NCBI GenBank assembly: GCA_030065125.1
Contig: JASJDM010000012.1
Location: forward strand, 84,718 to 148,717
Direction: 5' to 3'
Source: Lysobacterales bacterium
Lineage (GTDB): Bacteria; Pseudomonadota; Gammaproteobacteria; Xanthomonadales; SZUA-38
DNA length: 64,000 nucleotides
The position numbers were made by a program, and so were the translations under genes. The notes under the pieces were generated by a model. The model was not told where the DNA came from. It was given only the letters and a program-made list of their open reading frames with translations, and did not search any database. Numbering within the stretch: the first letter of the stretch is position 1; every line of letters begins with the position of its first letter. Below, piece after piece: positions 58,907-64,000 of the stretch.

Positions 58907-60289
58907 TCAATCGGCAGGCCATGTGGCGCCCTGGGACGCAATGGTTGCGTCAACGGATTCCGTCAGTTCCCGTAAAGCCTTGGACACCTGCACCGGGTAG
59001 CAGGGCGTCTCTTCAAGGGATCGCAACTCCTCGGGCAGGCGGTCCACCTGCGCCGCCAGGTACTGGCGGCTCTCCCCGAGACTGGGCAACGCTGCCCGGC
59101 GGCCATCGGTCATCACCCGTCGCAGCAGCGGTTCCCCCGTGGCCCGGGTGTCGTCCAGGGTCGTTAGCACGTCCCCGCACATGAGTCCCCGGCTGTCGTG
59201 TTGGCGCCAGACCTGTTTGCGCCCGGGCCAGGTTGATTTGCCCCTGGAAATCTTCCGCCGCGCCACGCCGTCATACTCTTCCAGCTTGTAGGCGCAGTCC
59301 AGGTAAGGTGCATCGGCGCTGACGTCCATCCTGGTGCCCACCCCGAAGCCGTCAATGGGGGCGTCTGCAAGGGCGGCCAGCCGGTGCTCGTCGATGCTCC
59401 CGCTGGCGAAAATCCTGACCTGCCCGGCGCCGCCCTTGTCCAGCACCTGGCGGACCTGCCGGGCCAGGGCGCCGAGGTCGCCGCTGTCCAGGCGAACCCC
59501 GCGGACGTGGATGCCCCTGGCGGATAGGGCCGGCAGGATTTCCACCACCTTTCTGGCGCCCGCCACGGTGTCATAGGTGTCGATCAGCAGCACCACGTTG
59601 TCCGGATGGCTCTCGGCGAATCGCAGAAATGCCTCTGACTCGTCGTCCTGGGTCTGGATGAAGGAGTGGGCCATGGTGCCGAAACAGGGGACTCCGTACA
59701 TCTGTTCGGCCAGGACCGTGGCGCTGCCGTCGAACCCGGCCAGGTAACAGGCCCGGGCCGCCAGCAGGCCGGCCTCCGCACCGTGGGCCCGGCGCATGCC
59801 GAAATCGATCAGCAGTTTGTCGGGCGCGGCCAGCCGGCAGCGAAGCGCCTTGCTGGCCAGCAGGGTCTGCAGCTGCAGGATGTTGATCAGGCGGCTTTCA
59901 ACCAGCTGGGCTTCCGGCAGGGTTGCAATCACTCTGACGATGGGTTCGTCGGCGAAGAACAGCGTGCCTTCGGGCATGGCATCAACGTGTCCGCTGAATT
60001 GCCAGCGGGCCAGGTGGTCCAGGAAATCCTCGCCAAAATCTTTGTTCTGCCGCAGCCAGTCCAGATCGGACGCCGTGAATTTGAGCTGCTCCAGGTAATC
60101 CAGCAGCTGCTCCAGCCCAGCGGCCACCAGGAACGGGCGGTTGTCGGGCAGGCGCCGGACAAAGAACTCAAAAACCGCCTCACCGGTCATGCCGTGATCG
60201 TAATAGGCCTTGAGCATGGTGAGTTCGTACAGGTCGGTGAACAGGGCGCTGTCGCCGGGCCGTGCAGTGGATGCGGGCCCGGTGCTCAT
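58907..60289 (-). CDS. pncB: Nicotinate phosphoribosyltransferase
   Basis: 460 residues, the usual family length. It joins nicotinate with PRPP to give nicotinate mononucleotide, the Preiss-Handler entry to NAD. Diagnostic segments: ALFTDLYELTMLKAYYDHGMTGEAVFEFFVRRLP at the start, NILQLQTLLASKALRC, FGMRRAHGAEAGLLAARACYLAGF, the catalytic His region GTMAHSFIQ, VLLIDTYDT, RGVRLDSGDL and FASGSIDEHR, then GVGTRM. The first four bases overlap the end of the nicotinamidase gene (ATGA), so the two are translationally coupled and act in sequence. Cytoplasmic. The 144-base gap to the convergent DUF2235 gene holds nothing I recognise. Confidence 0.94.
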   Translation of the reverse strand: MSTGPASTARPGDSALFTDLYELTMLKAYYDHGMTGEAVFEFFVRRLPDNRPFLVAAGLEQLLDYLEQLKFTASDLDWLRQNKDFGEDFLDHLARWQFSGHVDAMPEGTLFFADEPIVRVIATLPEAQLVESRLINILQLQTLLASKALRCRLAAPDKLLIDFGMRRAHGAEAGLLAARACYLAGFDGSATVLAEQMYGVPCFGTMAHSFIQTQDDESEAFLRFAESHPDNVVLLIDTYDTVAGARKVVEILPALSARGIHVRGVRLDSGDLGALARQVRQVLDKGGAGQVRIFASGSIDEHRLAALADAPIDGFGVGTRMDVSADAPYLDCAYKLEEYDGVARRKISRGKSTWPGRKQVWRQHDSRGLMCGDVLTTLDDTRATGEPLLRRVMTDGRRAALPSLGESRQYLAAQVDRLPEELRSLEETPCYPVQVSKALRELTESVDATIASQGATWPAD

Positions 60290-60873
60290 GTGATCAGGTC
60301 CGAGGTCACCGGCTGGGCGCCGGCTTCCGTCATCTCTCGGACGGCCTGATCGCCGTCGCCCGGATTGACGTTGACGGCGCGGATGGCGTCTACCAGCAGG
60401 AGCACGTCGAATTCATGCCCCAGCGCGTCCAGTACGGTCTGCAGAACGCAGTAATCCGTGGCAAGGCCCCCAACCACCAGTCGCTGCACCCCGGCATGGC
60501 GAAGTTGGTCGGCCAGGTCGGTGCCGGAAAACCCCGAGTAGGCTTCCTCGTCGGCTCCCGCGGCCTTGGAGATGATCCGTGTCGTCGGGGGCAGATCAAG
60601 CTCAGATACAAAAGCGGCGCCGGGGGATTGCGCGACACAATGGGGCGGCCACGGTCCGCCCTGGTCGGCGAAGGAGCAGTGGTTGGCGGGGTGCCAGTCG
60701 CGGGTCGCATACACCGGAGCGCCGGCTGCCCGGAATCGTTCAATACAGAGGTTCAGCGGTTCCAATACCGCCATGCCGTCTGGAACACTGAGAGCCCCGT
60801 CGGGCCTGGCGAAGTCGTTCTGAACGTCAACGATGACCAGGGCGTCGCCGCTGCGTATTTTCACTACGTTCAT
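60286..60873 (-). CDS. pncA: Nicotinamidase
   Basis: 195 residues. It deamidates nicotinamide to nicotinate, feeding the coupled phosphoribosyltransferase. The catalytic triad is visible: Asp in IVDVQNDF, Lys in RIISKAA, Cys in GLATDYCVLQTV. The metal site is RDWHPANHCSF, and the oxyanion-forming GGLAT is in place. Other isochorismatase-family enzymes share the triad but not the DWHPxxH metal motif, so the assignment is firm. Divergent from the archease-rtcB operon, with start codons close enough to share a promoter region. Confidence 0.95.
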   Translation of the reverse strand: MNVVKIRSGDALVIVDVQNDFARPDGALSVPDGMAVLEPLNLCIERFRAAGAPVYATRDWHPANHCSFADQGGPWPPHCVAQSPGAAFVSELDLPPTTRIISKAAGADEEAYSGFSGTDLADQLRHAGVQRLVVGGLATDYCVLQTVLDALGHEFDVLLLVDAIRAVNVNPGDGDQAVREMTEAGAQPVTSDLIT

Positions 60874-60902
60874 TGACGGTCTCCTTCAGCTATCCTCGCA
60901 GA

Positions 60903-61313
60903 GTGTGGGCACATTTTGAACATCGGGCGGATATCGGATTACGCGGATATGGTCCCGACATGGCATCTGCATTCGAGCAGGCCGCATTGGCCCTGACGGC
61001 CGTGGTGACGGACCCGGCAGGAGTGCTTGCAGAGGAAGAAATCCAGATTCAGTGCCGTGCGCCAGATCCGGAATCCCTGCTGGTGGACTGGCTGAATGCC
61101 GTGGTCTATGAGATGGCGACCCGGTCCATGCTGTTTTCCGAGTTTGACGTGGACATCTACCAGTCCCGACTGCGGGCCCGGATCAGGGGTGAACCCGTGG
61201 ATCGGGACAGCCACCAGCCGGCCGTGGAGGTCAAAGGCGCCACGTTCACGGAGCTTCAGGTTCGGGAGCAGGAAGACGGGCTCTGGCTGGCCCAGTGCGT
61301 GGTGGATGTGTAA
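60903..61313 (+). CDS. Archease, RtcB cofactor
   Basis: 136 residues from a GTG at 60903, which matches the usual family start (W.HFEH.ADIG); the frame reaches a TTG at 60873 and no start has a clear ribosome binding site. Conserved parts: HFEHRADIGLRGYGPDMASAFEQAA, LLVDWLNAVVYE and AAVEVKGAT-like PAVEVKGATFTEL, with acidic metal ligands in HRADIG and the terminal VVDV. Archease speeds guanylylation of the RNA ligase RtcB and broadens its nucleotide use. The stop overlaps the rtcB start (TAATG), giving a coupled two-gene unit. Cytoplasmic. Confidence 0.92.
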   Translation: MWAHFEHRADIGLRGYGPDMASAFEQAALALTAVVTDPAGVLAEEEIQIQCRAPDPESLLVDWLNAVVYEMATRSMLFSEFDVDIYQSRLRARIRGEPVDRDSHQPAVEVKGATFTELQVREQEDGLWLAQCVVDV

Positions 61314-62743
61314 TGAAGACGGCGGGCTTTGAGAAACTGAACGATGACTGCTGGCGCATGGAGCCCGAGGGTGCCATGCGCGTGCCGGCCATTCTTTACG
61401 CGGGTGAGGACCTGATCGAAGGCATGGACGACAAGGTGGCGGAGCAGCTGTGCAACGTGGCCGCCCTGCCTGGCATCGTGCAGGCGGCTTATGCCATGCC
61501 CGACGCCCACTGGGGTTATGGCTTCCCCATCGGCGGCGTGGCGGCCTTCGATCCCGAGGAAGGCGGAGTGGTTTCAGCCGGCGGGGTGGGCTTCGATATC
61601 TCCTGCGGGGTGCGCACCTTGACCACGGGCCTGAACAAAGACGAGCTGGAGCCACGCAAGAATGCCCTGGCCGACGCGTTGTTCAGCCACGTTCCTGCCG
61701 GCGTGGGCAGCCAGGGTGCCATCCGCCTGACTTACAACGAGCTGGACCGCATGCTCAGCGGCGGGGCCCGATGGGCGGTGGATCGCGGCTGGGGCCTGGA
61801 GGCGGATCTCGAGTTTGTCGAAGAGAACGGCTGTATCGACGGGGCTGAACCCGCGGAGGTGTCCGACCGCGCCAAACGACGTCAGAAGAACGAAATGGGT
61901 ACCCTGGGGTCGGGCAATCACTACCTGGAAATCCAGTACGTCAGCCGTATCTTCGATCCTCAGCGGGCCCGTGCGTTCGGTCTGACGCAGAACGGGGTGG
62001 TGGTAAGCATCCACTGCGGCTCCCGGGGCCTGGGACACCAGATCGGCACCGACTACCTGCGCGAAATGGTGCACAAGGCCGGGCATTTCGGGCTGGATCT
62101 GCCGGACCGGGAGCTGGCCTGCGCCCCCATCCAGTCGTCCCTGGGCCAGCGTTACCTGGGGGCCATGCGCGCAGGCATGAACTGCGCCCTGGCCAACCGG
62201 GAGATCATCACCCACCTGACCCGGGAAGTATTCGCCGAGCACCTTCCCGGCGCCGAGCTGAACCTGCTGTTCGATGTGTCCCACAACATCTGCAAGACCG
62301 AACCCCACCGTGTAAACGGCCAGGAAAAAACGCTTTACGTCCACCGAAAAGGCGCCACCCGGGCTTTTGGGCCGGGCCATCCGGCTGTGCCCGCAAAGTA
62401 CAGGTCGGCCGGTCAGCCGGTGATCATCGGGGGTTCCATGGGTACGAGCTCTTACATCCTCGCCGGGACCGAGCCGGGGGAGACGCTGTCATTCAGCTCC
62501 GCCTGCCACGGCGCGGGCCGGGCAATGAGCCGCCGCCAGGCGTTCAAGCGCTGGAAGGGACGCCAGCTCCTCGACGAGCTGCGCCATCGTGGTATTGAAA
62601 TCCGCAGCCCGTCCCACCGGGGGGTGGCCGAGGAAGCACCCGGGGCCTACAAGGATGTCAGCGCCGTTGTTGATTCCGCCGAGCGCTGCGGCCTGGCCGT
62701 CAAAGTGGCTGAGGTTTTACCCATGGTGTGCGTGAAGGGCTGA
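61313..62743 (+). CDS. rtcB: RNA-splicing ligase RtcB
   Basis: 476 residues, normal length. It joins 2',3'-cyclic phosphate or 3'-phosphate RNA ends to 5'-OH ends with GTP and Mn2+. Conserved blocks: PDAHWGYGFPIGGVAAF, the Cys metal ligand in GVGFDISCGVRTL, GTLGSGNHYLEIQ, SIHCGSRGLGHQ, LFDVSHNICK, RKGATRAFGPGHP and GSMGTSSYIL. The guanylylated His is in ACHGAGRAMSR, and KVAEVLPMVCVKG closes the protein. In bacteria the role is RNA repair or ribosome/tRNA maintenance; no rtcA or rtcR is present here. The start follows the archease stop immediately. Confidence 0.96.
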   Translation: MKTAGFEKLNDDCWRMEPEGAMRVPAILYAGEDLIEGMDDKVAEQLCNVAALPGIVQAAYAMPDAHWGYGFPIGGVAAFDPEEGGVVSAGGVGFDISCGVRTLTTGLNKDELEPRKNALADALFSHVPAGVGSQGAIRLTYNELDRMLSGGARWAVDRGWGLEADLEFVEENGCIDGAEPAEVSDRAKRRQKNEMGTLGSGNHYLEIQYVSRIFDPQRARAFGLTQNGVVVSIHCGSRGLGHQIGTDYLREMVHKAGHFGLDLPDRELACAPIQSSLGQRYLGAMRAGMNCALANREIITHLTREVFAEHLPGAELNLLFDVSHNICKTEPHRVNGQEKTLYVHRKGATRAFGPGHPAVPAKYRSAGQPVIIGGSMGTSSYILAGTEPGETLSFSSACHGAGRAMSRRQAFKRWKGRQLLDELRHRGIEIRSPSHRGVAEEAPGAYKDVSAVVDSAERCGLAVKVAEVLPMVCVKG

Positions 62744-62774
62744 TGGTAGGCGTCCCAGTCAGCTCCTGACGGCT

Positions 62775-63041
62775 TCAGTAATCCCAGGACTCCAGCAGGT
62801 CGCGTACCCTCGAGCCTGACGAGCAGCTGCATTTTTTGCGGTTGGCCCGGTGGACGCAGACTCGAACAGTTCGTTTTGGGCATCGTCCAGCGACGTATCC
62901 GCCTCGCAAAACTGCGTTATAGGACGGTTTTTGGGTAGCCACACCAGCTGGCGCCTGCTTGATGTAAGCGCTCGGGGCGGCACAGCCCGAAAGTATGGAA
63001 ATGGCCAGGGCCGCAAAGGGATATTTCGTTTTTTCGTACAT
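62775..63041 (-). CDS. Small Cys-rich lipoprotein
   Basis: 88 residues from ATG 63041, with AGGAG ten bases upstream. YPFAALAISILSGC is a lipoprotein signal peptide with lipobox LSGC. The mature part ends with CPKRTVRVCVHRANRKKCSC and then RVRDLLESWDY, four cysteines in a basic stretch, suggesting disulfides or metal binding in the envelope. I recall similar short lipoproteins in related genera but cannot name a function. It is convergent with rtcB across 31 bases. The 239-base gap to the divergent gpmI start has no gene I can support. Confidence 0.65.
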   Translation of the reverse strand: MYEKTKYPFAALAISILSGCAAPSAYIKQAPAGVATQKPSYNAVLRGGYVAGRCPKRTVRVCVHRANRKKCSCSSGSRVRDLLESWDY

Positions 63042-63280
63042 TGTCCAACCACTCCTGATCCTGCCAGGATCCCTGTGGGCTCAGGTTGGAACCAACGCTG
63101 GAGAGGGATCCTGAAGATTCTTGTCGTTTGGTTTAAGAGATCGATGGTCGGCACGAAAACTTTAGCCTGGGCCGATGGGGTGCATCATCGGCGGGTCGCA
63201 TCAGGACGCGTGGCCCCCGGCAGTTTTCGATGGTTCGGCTATGATTTTTTCATGACCCGGACGCCCACCTGAGGGACAAT

Positions 63281-64000
63281 ATGAGTCCCGGCGAGCATCA
63301 GACTCCCGGGCAACTCGAGAATGGAGAAAGCACGTTGTTGAAACCAAACCCCACCTTCCCCGGGATCACCGGCCCGGTCCTGATGATTGTCATGGATGGC
63401 ATCGGCGTGACCCCCAACCAGGAAGGCAACGCGCTCTACCATGGCTATACGCCGACGCTGGATCGATTGTTCGCCCGGTATCCGCACACGACGCTGAAGG
63501 CCCACGGGACCGCCGTGGGGATGCCCAGTGACGGTGATATGGGGAACTCGGAGGTGGGCCATAACGCCATGGGGGCGGGCCAGGTGTATGAACAGGGCGC
63601 GGCGCTGGTCAACCAGGCCATCGCCAGCGAGGACCTGTTCAACGGGGAGGCCTGGGATGAGGTCATAGGAAATACCCTGCAGCATGATTCCACCCTGCAT
63701 TTCCTCGGGCTGTTCTCCGACGGCAACGTCCACTCGCACATCGACCATCTAAAGGCGCTGATCGGTCGGGCGAGGCAGGATGGGCAGAAACGCGTTCGCG
63801 TCCACATCCTGCTGGACGGGCGTGATGTTCCGGAAACCTCGGCGCCGGAATATGTCGAGCCCTTCGAGCAATTCCTGGCGGAGACCCGCGGCCCCGATTT
63901 CGACGTGCGGATCGCCAGCGGCGGCGGGCGCATGAACATTACCATGGACCGCTACGAGGCTGACTGGGGCATGGTCGAGCGTGGCTGGCATACGCATGTG
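63281..64000 (+). CDS. gpmI: 2,3-bisphosphoglycerate-independent phosphoglycerate mutase, partial
   Basis: The first 240 codons are in the window and the frame runs off the right edge. ATG 63281 follows GAGGG six bases upstream. The enzyme interconverts 3- and 2-phosphoglycerate using Mn2+. Visible marks: VLMIVMDGIGVTPNQEGNAL with the metal-binding Asp, HGTAVGMPSDGDMGNSEVGH carrying the phosphorylated Ser, AMGAGQVYEQGAALV, FLGLFSDGNVHSHIDHL, RVHILLDGRDVPETSA and IASGGGRMNITMDRYEADW. The N-terminal 25 residues before the first strand are longer than in E. coli GpmI. Cytoplasmic glycolytic enzyme; no neighbouring glycolysis gene is visible. Confidence 0.95.
   Translation, partial: MSPGEHQTPGQLENGESTLLKPNPTFPGITGPVLMIVMDGIGVTPNQEGNALYHGYTPTLDRLFARYPHTTLKAHGTAVGMPSDGDMGNSEVGHNAMGAGQVYEQGAALVNQAIASEDLFNGEAWDEVIGNTLQHDSTLHFLGLFSDGNVHSHIDHLKALIGRARQDGQKRVRVHILLDGRDVPETSAPEYVEPFEQFLAETRGPDFDVRIASGGGRMNITMDRYEADWGMVERGWHTHV

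Overview
The window looks like chromosomal DNA of a free-living, probably aquatic or marine gammaproteobacterium with high GC. This is an inference from gene content: a YihG-type acyltransferase, PhoB/CadC-type winged-helix regulators fused to TPRs, a TonB-dependent receptor beside a TPR-sulfotransferase, a GH10 xylanase, and several secreted proteins ending in an IFxDGFE-like tail of the kind I recall from Lysobacterales/Wenzhouxiangella-like genomes. I see no rRNA, tRNA, CRISPR array, insertion sequence or prophage. The largest gaps between genes are about 200-300 bp. Genes lie on both strands in short operons or singly.

Layout. 1-11.2 kb: end-truncated membrane histidine kinase, small exported protein, cytoplasmic winged-helix/TPR regulator, TolB-like propeller, APC permease, exported isoaspartyl methyltransferase, Calx-beta protein, small exported protein with a clear terminator, a probable gene remnant, and a PAS-GGDEF-EAL protein. 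11.3-16.5 kb: a degenerate MddA-like membrane protein, an Lrp-type regulator, and a tightly coupled operon (NCS1 permease, hydantoinase/oxoprolinase-like protein, DUF917 protein). 16.5-21.5 kb: TPR-sulfotransferase, TonB-dependent receptor, GAF protein with a Cys4 tail. 21.5-28.9 kb: a large secreted beta-helix protein, then a three-gene overlapping operon of a PH-like membrane protein, an HTH protein with a dead NTPase-like domain, and a membrane-anchored P-loop ATPase; I do not recognise this operon as a described system.

29-43 kb is dominated by exported proteins: a BNR-repeat lipoprotein, a pilin-like lipoprotein, a polysaccharide-lyase-like DNRLRE protein, a one-POTRA Omp85-like barrel, a choice-of-anchor-U-like protein, two propeller-like proteins and a CBM-GH10 xylanase. 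Four of these end in or near (I/L)F-x-(D/N)-(G/S)-(F/L)-E, the best candidate for an undescribed sorting or anchoring signal here. 43-52.7 kb: second winged-helix/TPR regulator, CPA2 antiporter, diheme cytochrome-rhodanese fusion, a substrate-binding lipoprotein coupled to a membrane GGDEF/EAL protein, ankyrin protein. 52.8-64 kb: JmjC-like cupin, Lon-like protease with a small partner, DUF2235 hydrolase with a lectin-like tail, pncA-pncB (NAD salvage), archease-rtcB (RNA repair/tRNA splicing ligase), a small lipoprotein, and the start of gpmI.

Themes: envelope and extracellular polysaccharide/protein functions, second-messenger signalling (two GGDEF-EAL proteins), and metabolic salvage modules. 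Start codons were chosen from visible ribosome binding sites and signal peptides; where these conflict the entry says so. No similarity search was run, so family names rest on motif recognition.
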